Source: Phil1 sp964612925 (GTDB taxonomy: Bacteria; Bacillota; Clostridia; Christensenellales; CAG-138). From it: a stretch of 64,000 nt of DNA. The first letter of the stretch is position 1, and every line of letters starts with the position of its first letter. Shown here piece by piece: positions 17,459 to 25,728 of this stretch. The notes below the pieces were generated by a model. It was not told the origin of the DNA. It made no database searches and saw only the letters and a list, made by a program, of their open reading frames with translations. Both the position numbers and the translations under genes were made by a program. The DNA lies in the NCBI GenBank assembly GCA_964612925.1, contig CAZTFU010000009.1, positions 1 through 64,000 of the forward strand, written 5' to 3'.

Positions 17459-17489
17459 AAAAAAAAGCAGGACTGTCTAAGCCCTGCTT
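17459..17489 (-). terminator. terminator after the M42 peptidase gene
   Basis: On the minus strand AAGCAGG and CCTGCTT form a stem followed by a run of T, 21 bases after the stop codon. Confidence 0.8.
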
Positions 17490-17509
17490 CTATGCTTTTT
17501 ATTTGGTTT

Positions 17510-18523
17510 TCAGCCGATATATTCCTCTATAAGCTTCAGCGTATTCATAACGCCGTTCATATGCGATCGTTCGTAATTGTGGGATGCATATACGCCCGGG
17601 CCGATTATCGCGTGAGCGACGTCCATTCCGCTACGAAGTGCAACATCCGCATCCGACGAATACTGCGGATAAACGTCAACGGCATAATCCAAGCCGTGTG
17701 CTTTTGCGGTATTTATAAGGCGCGTGGTGAGCTCATAATCCGTGGGACCCACAATGTCCTTGGCGCATATACTTACTTGAGTTTCCTTGCATTCAAGTCC
17801 CTTGCCGACACAGCCCATATCAACGGCAATCACTTCGTCAAGATCCTCGGGCATACCGCTTGCGCCGCCGTGGCCCACCTCTTCATATACGGTAAAGTAT
17901 AAATATACTTTGCAACCCGGCTGTCTGTTTTCGTCCTTCAGGCGTTTTGCATATTCAAGTAGCATTGCCGCACAAAGCTTATCATCAAGGAAACGGCTCT
18001 TTATAAAACCGGATTCGGTTATTGTGGTGCGCGGGTCAAAGCAAACATAGTCGCCTACGCTTATGCCAAGCTTTTTAACGTCGTCCTTGCTTTCAACAAG
18101 TTCGTCTATAAGCACCTCCATTGTGTCATATGTGCGCTTGATATCGCTAAGTTCTCGGTTTACGTGAACGGAGGCGTTGATTATTTGGCACACTCCGCTG
18201 TAGCTGCGGCCATCCCGCGTAACAACTGTACAGTTTTCACCTTCTATGGAATTCGCGTGAAGGCCCCCTATATTGGTTATCTTGAGTGTGCCGCTGCCCT
18301 TTATTTCAGTTACCATGGCACCAAGCGTATCCACATGTGCGCTGAGAAGCACACTCTTCCCTTCACCGCCGAGGCAAACGCCGACACAGCCTTTTTTGGT
18401 TATATAAGGTTCGTAGCCAAGGCGTGCCAATTCCTCAATAACGTATTCTGCGGCCTTGCGCGTATAACCCGACGGGCTGTTTATAGCCATAAGGTTCATA
18501 AGCTGTTGTTTCATGTATTCCAT
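17510..18523 (-). CDS. M42 family metallopeptidase (glutamyl/leucyl aminopeptidase type)
   Basis: Cytosolic dinuclear-zinc aminopeptidase of the PepA/FrvX (M42) family, 337 residues. Visible metal and catalytic motifs: SAHVDTLGAMV (H63, D65), a central DDK (RFLDDKLCAAMLLEYAKRL), the catalytic EE in VYEEVGHGGASG, VDMG, and the C-terminal SHNYERSHMNGV block with a metal-ligand His. Length matches the family. SD GGAGG is 9 bases before the ATG. It has its own promoter and terminator, so it is probably monocistronic and used in peptide catabolism. Confidence 0.9.
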   Translation of the reverse strand: MEYMKQQLMNLMAINSPSGYTRKAAEYVIEELARLGYEPYITKKGCVGVCLGGEGKSVLLSAHVDTLGAMVTEIKGSGTLKITNIGGLHANSIEGENCTVVTRDGRSYSGVCQIINASVHVNRELSDIKRTYDTMEVLIDELVESKDDVKKLGISVGDYVCFDPRTTITESGFIKSRFLDDKLCAAMLLEYAKRLKDENRQPGCKVYLYFTVYEEVGHGGASGMPEDLDEVIAVDMGCVGKGLECKETQVSICAKDIVGPTDYELTTRLINTAKAHGLDYAVDVYPQYSSDADVALRSGMDVAHAIIGPGVYASHNYERSHMNGVMNTLKLIEEYIG

Positions 18524-18549
18524 ATATAATTACCTCCGATTTTTGTTTT

Positions 18550-18578
18550 ATTATACCGCTAAGCGGTTTTTTCGGCAA
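18550..18578 (-). promoter_or_regulatory. promoter of the M42 peptidase gene
   Basis: Minus strand: -35 TTGCCG (18573-18578), 17-base spacer, perfect -10 TATAAT (18550-18555). The spacer contains the palindrome ACCGCTTAGCGGT, which could be an operator or the weak terminator stem of the upstream CDF gene. Confidence 0.6.
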
Positions 18579-18588
18579 CAATGTATAC

Positions 18589-19764
18589 CTATTTGCCCAT
18601 GTAGTCGCAATCTATCGTTATTACACAGCGATATGTTTCGTCAATATCGTGTGCGGCGGCGGCAACACGGTGCTTTATTTCTTCCGTTTCTTCAATGCTC
18701 ATTCCCGTCGGCACGACTATATCGAATATCAGGTTTGTGGTCTTTTCACCGCTTACCATGCGAAAATCATGGAAGCACAATTCCGCATTTATATTGCTTA
18801 TGGCGTCTGCCATGCTTTGGCGCACGGTGTTAAGCTTTTCATTATCCGTTTCTATCGGATCCATATGCAACGTAAGTAACATACCGAGCCTTTCGCCGAC
18901 CTCTCTTTCGGCACGGTCTATTATTTCATGCGTTTCAAGCAAGTCACAGTCGGCACGCACCTCCGCATGTGCGCTTGCAATTGTTTTACCCGGCCCGTAT
19001 GAATGGATAAGTATATCATGAAGGCCGATTATACCGTCATATTCGAGTAAAAGCCGCCTTAGCTCATCAACCGTTTCCTTGCTTGGTGCTTCCCCGAGGA
19101 GCGGACTTATCACATCCCTTATTATGCCTATCCCCGAATACAGCACAAATGCCGCCGCGGCAACGGATATGTAACCGTCTATATTTATATCGAATATCAG
19201 TCCGAGTATTGCCGATATAAGTATTGCACCGGTAGCCGCCATGTCGCTCAGGCTGTCGGCGGCGGCCGCGCTCATCGCGGCGGAACCTATCTTTTTGCCT
19301 ACCCCCGATGTAAAAAAGCCCATCCAAAGCTTAACGGCCATGGATATAACAAGCACCGTTATCATGCTTATGCTGTAATTGACCGGTTCGGGAGATATTA
19401 TCTTATCAACGGCTTCCTTTGCAAGCGATACGCCTACCATAAGTATAACAAACGCAATCGCAAGCGACACAACGTATTCAAGCCGAGCATGGCCGTAAGG
19501 GTGTTCCCTGTCGGCAGGCTTTGCGGCCGCCTTCGCGCCGAATATCATACCTGCGGATGAACCGACATCGCTAAGGTTATTCGCTGCATCGGCCTGTATC
19601 GCTATGGAGCCGCTAATAACGCCTATCATGAATTTTATCGCGCACAAAAGGATATTGCAAACTATACATACCCACCCCGCCGCGACCGCACATTTTGATC
19701 GCACGTTGGGGTCATCCGTATTGCTGTAATTCCTAACCAATAGTTTGAGTATTGCTTCGCTCAT
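18589..19764 (-). CDS. cation diffusion facilitator (CDF) transporter
   Basis: 391-residue CDF-family divalent cation/proton antiporter. The N-terminal membrane part contains the metal-site pattern SIAIQADAANNLSDVGSS and AAADSLSDMAATGAI (D/N-rich sites in TM2 and TM5). PADREHPYGHARLEYV is the characteristic loop. The C-terminal cytoplasmic domain (after about 290) is the usual dimerisation domain but longer. The NNLSD pattern is typical of MntE/iron-manganese-type members, so Mn(II) or Fe(II) is a fair guess. ATG 19764 forms TGATG with the sir2 stop; a GTG one codon earlier is possible. Confidence 0.88.
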   Translation of the reverse strand: MSEAILKLLVRNYSNTDDPNVRSKCAVAAGWVCIVCNILLCAIKFMIGVISGSIAIQADAANNLSDVGSSAGMIFGAKAAAKPADREHPYGHARLEYVVSLAIAFVILMVGVSLAKEAVDKIISPEPVNYSISMITVLVISMAVKLWMGFFTSGVGKKIGSAAMSAAAADSLSDMAATGAILISAILGLIFDINIDGYISVAAAAFVLYSGIGIIRDVISPLLGEAPSKETVDELRRLLLEYDGIIGLHDILIHSYGPGKTIASAHAEVRADCDLLETHEIIDRAEREVGERLGMLLTLHMDPIETDNEKLNTVRQSMADAISNINAELCFHDFRMVSGEKTTNLIFDIVVPTGMSIEETEEIKHRVAAAAHDIDETYRCVITIDCDYMGK

Positions 19765-20498
19765 CACATTTTCTCCGTAACCATGCCGAGTGTTTTTCCT
19801 ATTGAATCATGTATTATAAGATCGGCACGGTAATCATACGGCGTTTCGCTTTTGTTTATCAAAACAAGCTTATTGCCGCTGTAATAATCTATCAAACCGC
19901 TTGCGGGGTACACGTTAAGGCTTGTGCCGCCGACAATAAGCATATCCGCGCGCATTATGTGCTTGATGGCACCGCTTAAAACGTCCGTATCAAGTCCTTC
20001 CTCATATAATACAACATCCGGCTTTATTATACCGCCGCATGAACAGCGCGGAACGTTATCCATTTTTTGCAACTGCTCCACACTGTAGCTTTTCCCGCAT
20101 TTCATACAGTGATTCCTGTATATGCTGCCGTGCAGTTCGAAAACGCTTTCGCTTCCCGCGAGCTGATGCAGTCCATCTATATTCTGCGTGGCGATTGCCG
20201 TAAGTTTACCCGCCTTTTCAAGCTTTGCAAGTGCGTAATGCGCACGGTTGGGTTCTATTCCCGTAACCATCAATGCACTTCTGTAGTATTTGAAGAAAAC
20301 ATCCGTATGGCGCATAAAGAATGTATGTGAAAGCAACTCTTCGGGCGGATAACCAAAGCGGCGTATAGCATCAAAGTAGCCGTTTTCGCTTCTGAAATCA
20401 GGTATGCCGCTTTCCGTTGATACTCCCGCGCCGCCAAGGAACGCTATGCGCTTGCTTTGCTCTATCATGCTTTTAAGGGTGCTTAGGCTGTCCGTCAT
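19764..20498 (-). CDS. NAD-dependent protein deacylase, Sir2 family
   Basis: Sirtuin of about 244 residues that removes acyl groups from lysine using NAD. Motifs in order: GGAGVSTESGIPDFRS (NAD site), TQNIDGLH, FELHGSIY with catalytic His, a four-Cys zinc site (CMKCGKSY and CSCGG), GTSLNVYPASGL, and LVLINKSETPYD. Zinc site intact. ATG 20498 (MTDSLSTLKS) was chosen because GGAGG lies 9 bases upstream; the longer in-frame start at 20546 lies upstream of that SD. It forms a two-gene unit with the CDF transporter gene. Confidence 0.93.
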   Translation of the reverse strand: MTDSLSTLKSMIEQSKRIAFLGGAGVSTESGIPDFRSENGYFDAIRRFGYPPEELLSHTFFMRHTDVFFKYYRSALMVTGIEPNRAHYALAKLEKAGKLTAIATQNIDGLHQLAGSESVFELHGSIYRNHCMKCGKSYSVEQLQKMDNVPRCSCGGIIKPDVVLYEEGLDTDVLSGAIKHIMRADMLIVGGTSLNVYPASGLIDYYSGNKLVLINKSETPYDYRADLIIHDSIGKTLGMVTEKM

Positions 20499-20528
20499 AT
20501 GCTTAATCCTCCGCAACGTTATAAGTTG

Positions 20529-20557
20529 ATTATACCATAGATTCATATGAATAACAA
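20529..20557 (-). promoter_or_regulatory. promoter of sir2-CDF
   Basis: Minus strand: -35 TTGTTA (20552-20557), 17-base spacer ending in TGG, perfect -10 TATAAT (20529-20534). Confidence 0.7.
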
Positions 20558-20583
20558 AAAATGCAGGAAATCCTTCATAACTA

Positions 20584-20612
20584 TTTACTTAAACTGCAAA
20601 ATGCAGTACAAT
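20584..20612 (+). promoter_or_regulatory. promoter of the aspartate aminotransferase gene, with palindrome in the spacer
   Basis: -35 TTTACT (20584-20589), 17-base spacer, -10 TACAAT (20607-20612). The spacer contains the perfect inverted repeat CTGCA-AAA-TGCAG, a possible operator. Confidence 0.6.
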
Positions 20613-20653
20613 AGAAGTACCAAAAGAATTTTTTCATTCATGGAGGTATTTGC

Positions 20654-21925
20654 ATGAAACCTGTTTGCGATATGAGCCAAAGCGAGCTTAACGAATTCTA
20701 TGCCGCTGCCAAAAAGGAGTATGAGGCCTGCAAAGCAAAGGGTCTTTCGCTTAACATGGCGCGCGGCAAGCCGAGCAATGCTCAGCTTGCACTTTCGGCC
20801 GAAATGCTCACATTGCTCAATAACGACAATTGCACCGTGGACGGCATTGACGCACGCAACTATGGCACGCTTGAGGGTCTGCCGAGCTGCCGCAAAATGT
20901 TTGCCGACATTTTGGATGTTGACGCCGATGAAGTATTCGCCGCCGGCAGTGCAAGTCTTACCCTTATGTATGATACCATTGCCAAGGCATTCACGCACGG
21001 TCTTTTGCACAGTGAAAAGCCTTGGGCCAAGCTGGACAAGGTAAAGTTCCTCTGCCCGGTTCCGGGCTATGACCGTCATTTTACCATATGTGAAAGCTTT
21101 GGTATTGAAATGATAAACGTACCCATGACCGCCGAAGGTCCCGATATGGATCTGGTTGAAGAACTTATTAAGGACGATGCGGTAAAGGGCATGTGGTGCG
21201 TACCCAAGTACTCCAATCCCGAAGGCATTATATACAGCGATGCCACAATTCGCCGCATAGCTTCAATGAAGCCCGCCGCAAGCGATTTCGTGCTTATGTG
21301 GGATAACGCATACTGCGTACACGAATTTGAGGGCGAATATGTACCGTTCCCGAATATACTTGCACTGTGCCGTGAGGCGGGTAATGCCGACATGGTATTC
21401 GAATTTGCAAGCACATCCAAAATAACTTTCCCCGGCGCGGGCGTTTCCTGCTTTGCCACCAGCCGCGACAATATGGCATATATGAAAAAGTTGCTTAACG
21501 CGCAGGTGATAAGCTTTGACAAGATGAATCAGCTTCGACATGTTATGTTCCTCAAGGATAAGGCGGGCGTTATCGAGCACATGAAGAAGCACGCCGCCAT
21601 AATGAAGCCCAAGTTTGATGCCGTTATAGCTGCCCTTGATACCGTAGCACCTTATGGCATTGCAAGCTACAACAAGCCCAAGGGCGGTTATTTTGTCAGT
21701 CTGAACGTTATGAATGGCTGCGCAAAGCGCGTGCATCAGCTTATGAAGGAAGCCGGCGTTGTCATGACGGGTCCCGGTGCGACCTTCCCCTACGGTAAGG
21801 ATCCCGATGATAAAAACCTTCGCATTGCACCGAGCCTTCCTCCCGTTGAGGATGTTGAAAAGGCCATGGAGGTGCTCTGCTCCTGCATAAAGCTTGCCGC
21901 CGCGGAAAAGCTGCTCGGCCTATAA
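20654..21925 (+). CDS. aspartate aminotransferase, subgroup Ic-like (PLP-dependent)
   Basis: 423-residue fold-type I PLP aminotransferase. NMARGKPSNAQL, NYGTLEGLPSCRKMFADIL, PVPGYDRHF, YSNPEGIIYSD, MWDNAYCVHEF and the PLP-lysine region FASTSKITFPGAGVSCFATS (Lys after TS) are visible. The pattern matches the PF12897-type aspartate aminotransferases (Corynebacterium type), often misnamed MocR-like; there is no DNA-binding domain. Likely reaction: aspartate + 2-oxoglutarate to oxaloacetate + glutamate. GGAGG is 9 bases before the ATG. It is monocistronic, between its own promoter and a strong terminator. Confidence 0.9.
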   Translation: MKPVCDMSQSELNEFYAAAKKEYEACKAKGLSLNMARGKPSNAQLALSAEMLTLLNNDNCTVDGIDARNYGTLEGLPSCRKMFADILDVDADEVFAAGSASLTLMYDTIAKAFTHGLLHSEKPWAKLDKVKFLCPVPGYDRHFTICESFGIEMINVPMTAEGPDMDLVEELIKDDAVKGMWCVPKYSNPEGIIYSDATIRRIASMKPAASDFVLMWDNAYCVHEFEGEYVPFPNILALCREAGNADMVFEFASTSKITFPGAGVSCFATSRDNMAYMKKLLNAQVISFDKMNQLRHVMFLKDKAGVIEHMKKHAAIMKPKFDAVIAALDTVAPYGIASYNKPKGGYFVSLNVMNGCAKRVHQLMKEAGVVMTGPGATFPYGKDPDDKNLRIAPSLPPVEDVEKAMEVLCSCIKLAAAEKLLGL

Positions 21926-21965
21926 GTCGTAATCAAAAATATTTATCTGAATTAAGAGTAAATTG

Positions 21966-21996
21966 AAAGAGGATGCGCCGCATCCTCTTTTTTGTT
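21966..21996 (+). terminator. terminator after the aminotransferase gene
   Basis: AAAGAGGATG and CATCCTCTTT form a 10-bp stem with a CGCCG loop, followed by a T-rich run. The A-run on the other side lets it also serve the convergent GntR gene. Confidence 0.9.
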
Positions 21997-22000
21997 TTTG

Positions 22001-22690
22001 TTATTCATCAGCAAGCAAGGGTGAATGGAGCAATGCCTGCTTTGTGCTTTCAAGGTGGGTGCGCAATATTGCCTTTGCAAGGCTTGCATCCCTTATGCGG
22101 CAGGCATCTATAAGCGCACGGTGCTCGGATATGTTCTTTACACGCGGCATATCCTTTTCCGTATAGAATGGATGAAGGTACCTGTCAACATTTGCATGGA
22201 ACTGGTCTATCAGCTGAATCGCAACCTTGTTTCCGCTTGGTTCATACAGGGCAAAATGCAGTTTAAGGTTTATCGAATCAAGGTTTTCCATGTTCTGTTC
22301 CGCGCTGAATTCTTCAAGATATTCGTCAGCCTTATGAATAGCCTCATCCGTCATCAAGGAAATGGCCGCACCGAGTGTGCCCGTTTCAAGCATTATGCGT
22401 GTATCCATAACGTTTGCAAGTTCGCTTGCGTTAAGCTTTGTTACCACGGCACCGCGATTCTGGTATATTCTAACAAGGCCCTGCGCTTCAAGCTGGCGCA
22501 ACGCTTCCCTGACGGGGATATGACTTACGCTTAATGCCTGAGATATTTCGTCCTGTCTAAGCGGCATGCCGCCGGGCAGTACACCGCGAATTATGGCCGT
22601 GCGCATAACGTGAAACACCCAATCCCTTGCCGCCATTGAGCGCGGCTGCAACTCCTGAGCTATTTTTGCCAGTTCCATAATTGCTTTCAC
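22001..22690 (-). CDS. GntR family regulator, FCD (FadR-type) subfamily
   Basis: 229 residues. The N-terminal winged HTH shows LRQDEISQALSVSHIPVREALRQLEAQGLV and NRGAVV. The C-terminal FCD ligand-binding domain shows TRIMLETGTLGAA, NLKLHFALYEPSGN and EHRALIDACRIRDASLAKAILRTHLE, including the His/Asp metal-site residues of FCD proteins. Effector unknown; members usually sense organic acids or sugar acids. GTG start at 22690 follows AGGGA; an ATG four codons later is the alternative. It sits alone, so its target may be itself or the nearby enolase-superfamily operon. Confidence 0.88.
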   Translation of the reverse strand: MKAIMELAKIAQELQPRSMAARDWVFHVMRTAIIRGVLPGGMPLRQDEISQALSVSHIPVREALRQLEAQGLVRIYQNRGAVVTKLNASELANVMDTRIMLETGTLGAAISLMTDEAIHKADEYLEEFSAEQNMENLDSINLKLHFALYEPSGNKVAIQLIDQFHANVDRYLHPFYTEKDMPRVKNISEHRALIDACRIRDASLAKAILRTHLESTKQALLHSPLLADE

Positions 22691-22713
22691 TCGCTTCCCT
22701 GTTTTTTAATGCC

Positions 22714-22724
22714 GACAAGTTGTC
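22714..22724. promoter_or_regulatory. possible operator of the GntR regulator
   Basis: GACAA-G-TTGTC, a perfect 5+1+5 inverted repeat between the -10 and the start codon, fits autoregulation. FCD regulators commonly bind short palindromes of this kind. Confidence 0.4.
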
Positions 22725-22760
22725 TTACACCTTGCCGAGTAGACTGATTATTTAAGATAC

Positions 22761-22789
22761 ATTCTATATACTTTTTGATATTTCGTCAA
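22761..22789 (-). promoter_or_regulatory. promoter of the GntR regulator gene
   Basis: Minus strand: -35 TTGACG (22784-22789), 17-base spacer, -10 TAGAAT (22761-22766). Confidence 0.7.
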
Positions 22790-22852
22790 GCAGAAAAATG
22801 AATAATTCGTCTTTTATAAATGCAGATATACATTTTTATGCAAAGCGAAAGA

Positions 22853-22870
22853 CGCAGCCGGGGAGCTGCG
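22853..22870 (-). terminator. weak terminator after the HtrA-like gene
   Basis: CGCAGC/GCTGCG stem with a six-base loop; on the minus strand it is followed by a T-rich TCTTTCGCTTT. Confidence 0.4.
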
Positions 22871-22937
22871 CCCTTCTATGGATGGGGGGTATGTCAAAAC
22901 GGAGTGCCCGTTATGACCGTGTCTTTTACGAAGAGAA

Positions 22938-24386
22938 TTATTTTTCCCTTTCGCCGAGCGTGACTTCGATATCTATTTTTTCGCTGCCGCGCTGTACGGT
23001 TATTGTTACCTTATCGCCCACGGAATATTCATAAAGCAGAGCGGAAATTTCGCTTGAACTTGTGATCTGCTGTTCATCGAATGCAAGTATGATGTCGTTC
23101 ACCTGCAATCCTGCCGCCTCCGCTGCACTGCCCGCCTCTATGGAATATATCTGCGGGTGAGTGGTATAGTTGTTGCCGAAAAAGCCGTAATTGCCCGTCA
23201 TAAACGCAACATTCTGCATGCTTATGCCAAGGTACGGTCTGCCGGTAACAAAGCCGTGATCCATAAGGTCGGTTATCACGCCCTTTGCCGTATCCATGGG
23301 GATTGCAAAGCCGATACCTTCGACATCATCGCCCGATGCTTTGGAATTGACTATGCCTATCAGCTCACCGGCCGCATTGAAAAGGCCTCCGCCGCTGTTG
23401 CCGGGGTTGACGGATGCATTCACCTGCATAAGCGTCATTTGCTGTCCGTCTATGGTCACTTCCCTGTCAAGGCCGCTTATAATGCCCTTTGATACGCTGG
23501 TTGCAAGCACGCCGAGCGGGTTGCCTATCGCATAGATGGTATCGCCCACCATAAGGTTGCCGCTTACGCCTATTGTTGCCGCACTCAGGTTTTCGGCATC
23601 TATTTTTATCACGGCAAGGTCCGTATAGCTGTCCGCGCCCACAAGCTGTGCTTCATATTCGGCACCATCCTGCAAATAGACCTTTATCTTTTCGGCACCC
23701 GAAACAACGTGGTTGTTAGTGATAATGTACCCGTCCGAGGTTATTATTACGCCGCTGCCGCTACCCACGGTTTGCGATTCGCTTTCGCCCTGCGAATACC
23801 AATAGTAGCCTGAGGTTTGCGCCTCTATATCTATGCTTACTACGCTACTCATGCAGCTTTGTACTATGCTTGTGTTGCCTTCACCTTCGGCTACCTTTTC
23901 GCTCATTACCATGCCGTTGCTCGGTTTGGTCGAAGGATCACTTGTTATAGCGGGTTCGCTTGCATTTTTGTCATCCGCAGGCAGGTTTGAATTGTCGCCC
24001 TGCTGTATGTCGGGTACGTTGTTTGCTTCCTTCTGCGCATCAACATTATTTGAGCCTATGCTGTGCCCCACCGCAAGACCCACCGCCGTAAACAGCAGTG
24101 CCGCAACAACTACCGTGGCTATCATTTGCGTCATAGTCACGAATTTCTTCGGCTTGGAGCCGTTGCCGCCGTTATTCCCGCCGTTATTGCCGCCGTAATT
24201 TCCGTTATTGCCGCCGTAATTTCCGTTATTGCCGTCGGCATTGGCATATGGCGTATAATTGGCGGATGAAGCGTTATTATATCCGTAGCCATACTGCTCA
24301 TAGCCCGAGTGTGATTGTTGCTGCGGCTGCTGAGGCTGTTGCTGCTGCGGATTTTGCTGCTCATACCATTTCCAGTTGTTTTCCAT
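22938..24386 (-). CDS. HtrA/DegP-like serine protease with PDZ domain
   Basis: 482-residue surface quality-control protease. In order: a Gln/Pro- and Asn/Gly-rich low-complexity cytoplasmic N-terminus (1-80), one membrane segment (MIATVVVAALLFTAVGLAVG), a linker, a trypsin-like domain with catalytic His (ITNNHVVSG), Asp (YTDLAVIKID) and Ser (NPGNSGGGLF), and one PDZ domain (about 390-480, GRPYLGISMQNV, GLQVNDIILAFDEQQI). One PDZ plus a membrane anchor is the usual Firmicutes HtrA/DegS form. AAGGAGG lies 7 bases before the ATG. It is monocistronic. Confidence 0.93.
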   Translation of the reverse strand: MENNWKWYEQQNPQQQQPQQPQQQSHSGYEQYGYGYNNASSANYTPYANADGNNGNYGGNNGNYGGNNGGNNGGNGSKPKKFVTMTQMIATVVVAALLFTAVGLAVGHSIGSNNVDAQKEANNVPDIQQGDNSNLPADDKNASEPAITSDPSTKPSNGMVMSEKVAEGEGNTSIVQSCMSSVVSIDIEAQTSGYYWYSQGESESQTVGSGSGVIITSDGYIITNNHVVSGAEKIKVYLQDGAEYEAQLVGADSYTDLAVIKIDAENLSAATIGVSGNLMVGDTIYAIGNPLGVLATSVSKGIISGLDREVTIDGQQMTLMQVNASVNPGNSGGGLFNAAGELIGIVNSKASGDDVEGIGFAIPMDTAKGVITDLMDHGFVTGRPYLGISMQNVAFMTGNYGFFGNNYTTHPQIYSIEAGSAAEAAGLQVNDIILAFDEQQITSSSEISALLYEYSVGDKVTITVQRGSEKIDIEVTLGEREK

Positions 24387-24402
24387 AATATATCCTCCTT
24401 CT

Positions 24403-24421
24403 GCCCACGCATTATGTGGGC
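24403..24421 (-). other. hairpin in the htrA 5' leader
   Basis: GCCCAC and GTGGGC form a 6-bp stem with a 7-base loop just upstream of the ribosome binding site. It could affect mRNA stability or temperature-dependent translation; no direct evidence. Confidence 0.4.
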
Positions 24422-24448
24422 TTACGGTTTTTTCCTTTCTATGGCCTT

Positions 24449-24476
24449 ATTATAGCTTGCGATTATGTACATTAAA
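24449..24476 (-). promoter_or_regulatory. promoter of the HtrA-like gene
   Basis: Minus strand: -35 TTTAAT (24471-24476), 16-base spacer, perfect -10 TATAAT (24449-24454). Confidence 0.5.
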
Positions 24477-24532
24477 CGCGCGACAAGTATCAATATTGTG
24501 TTACTTTTTGTATTAATTGTGGCATATACACA

Positions 24533-24565
24533 AAAGCCCCATCCGCATTGTGCGGAAGGGGCTTT
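24533..24565 (-). terminator. terminator after the enolase-superfamily gene
   Basis: AAAGCCCC pairs with GGGGCTTT and TCCGCA with TGCGGA around a 3-base loop; on the minus strand a TTTT run follows. It begins 13 bases after the stop codon. Confidence 0.8.
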
Positions 24566-24578
24566 ATGATATTACGGT

Positions 24579-25697
24579 TTACTTTGCGTCCGCACGGAAT
24601 TTGCGTGTGGCCTTTGCAAGCATCTTTTCCATATTGGGCTTTATGGGTGTGCCCGCCGCAGTGGAGGGCGCATACTGCCACGGTGCACTGTGTACAAGCG
24701 GTTTTTCCGCTATGGGTTCGGGATAATTGTCGCATTCCGCAGTTATGTCATGCGGATAAACCATGTTATCGGCAAGGGCAAGTTCTGCGCATATGCTCTT
24801 GCCCACATCGCTTTCCATCATGCCGCCTACCCAGCAGCCGACTCCCGCCTGTTTGCACATACGGTTTATTTCAAGCGAATTCGAAAGTCCGCCCACACGC
24901 GCAGGCTTTATGTTCACGAAGCCGCATGCGCCTATTTCAAGCGCCTGCCGTGTAATAAACGGATCGGTTATGCTTTCGTCAAGGCAAATGGGCGTATCTA
25001 TCAGCTTTTGCAGCTTTGCATGGTCAATTATGTCCATGGGGCTGAAGGGCTGTTCTATCATGGCAAGACCGAATTTATCTATCTTGCGGAAAACATCCGC
25101 TTCGTCTATGGTATATGAGGAATTGCAGTCGATATGGAACACGTTATTCGGGAAAACCGAGCGAACGGCCTGCAGCATGTTTACATCCCAGCCGTGCATT
25201 GCTTTAAGCTTTACACGCTTTGCGCCGCTGTCTATGGCGCCGCCTATCTCGGCAATAAGCTCATCAAGCGTATCGCACACGCCAAAGCCCGCGCCCTCGT
25301 CAATCACGGTGTTTTTGCTTTCGGGGCAGAGCAAAGTGTGGAGCGGCACGCCCTTTATATCCGCTTCAAGCGTCCACCACGCCATTTCAATGCCCGCCTT
25401 GGCAAAGGGATTGCCCTTTATATCCTTCATTGCGGTCATAACGTCTTCCGCTTTGTCAAACTCCTTGCCAAGCACCATCGGCGTAAGGAAGCGTGACGCA
25501 ACATTAAACAATCCCTCGCCGTATTCATAGCAATATGTGGGGCCGGGCAACGGGCTTGATTCGCTCCACCCTTCATGTTCGCCCGAACGCAGGCAGGTCA
25601 AAAGCACGGCGTTGCCGGCGTCCGCACCGTATGCCGTGCGCCACGGTTTATGGAATCTGTTTTCCACAAGGTAAAGTTCAACACTGTCAATCTTCAT
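24579..25697 (-). CDS. enolase-superfamily enzyme, OSBS/N-acylamino acid racemase-like
   Basis: 372 residues of the mandelate racemase/muconate cycloisomerase fold. Visible catalytic parts: KxK (VKLKAMHGWD), metal ligands in HIDCNSSY (Asp), MIEQPF (Glu) and CLDES (Asp), the opposite base Lys in NIKPARVGGL, and GGMMESDVGKS. This set fits o-succinylbenzoate synthase / N-succinylamino acid racemase-type proteins. No menaquinone genes are near, so a racemase or epimerase on an acylated amino acid or peptide is more likely (inference). It follows the serine hydrolase gene by 31 bases in one operon. SD AAGGGGA. Confidence 0.82.
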   Translation of the reverse strand: MKIDSVELYLVENRFHKPWRTAYGADAGNAVLLTCLRSGEHEGWSESSPLPGPTYCYEYGEGLFNVASRFLTPMVLGKEFDKAEDVMTAMKDIKGNPFAKAGIEMAWWTLEADIKGVPLHTLLCPESKNTVIDEGAGFGVCDTLDELIAEIGGAIDSGAKRVKLKAMHGWDVNMLQAVRSVFPNNVFHIDCNSSYTIDEADVFRKIDKFGLAMIEQPFSPMDIIDHAKLQKLIDTPICLDESITDPFITRQALEIGACGFVNIKPARVGGLSNSLEINRMCKQAGVGCWVGGMMESDVGKSICAELALADNMVYPHDITAECDNYPEPIAEKPLVHSAPWQYAPSTAAGTPIKPNMEKMLAKATRKFRADAK

Positions 25698-25728
25698 TTG
25701 TTATTTCCCCTTTCTTATGTGAAAAGAA

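Noticed and set aside
24165..24260. short tandem repeat looking like a minisatellite or CRISPR start
   Set aside because: It encodes the Asn/Gly-rich N-terminal repeats of the HtrA-like protein; no spacers and in frame.
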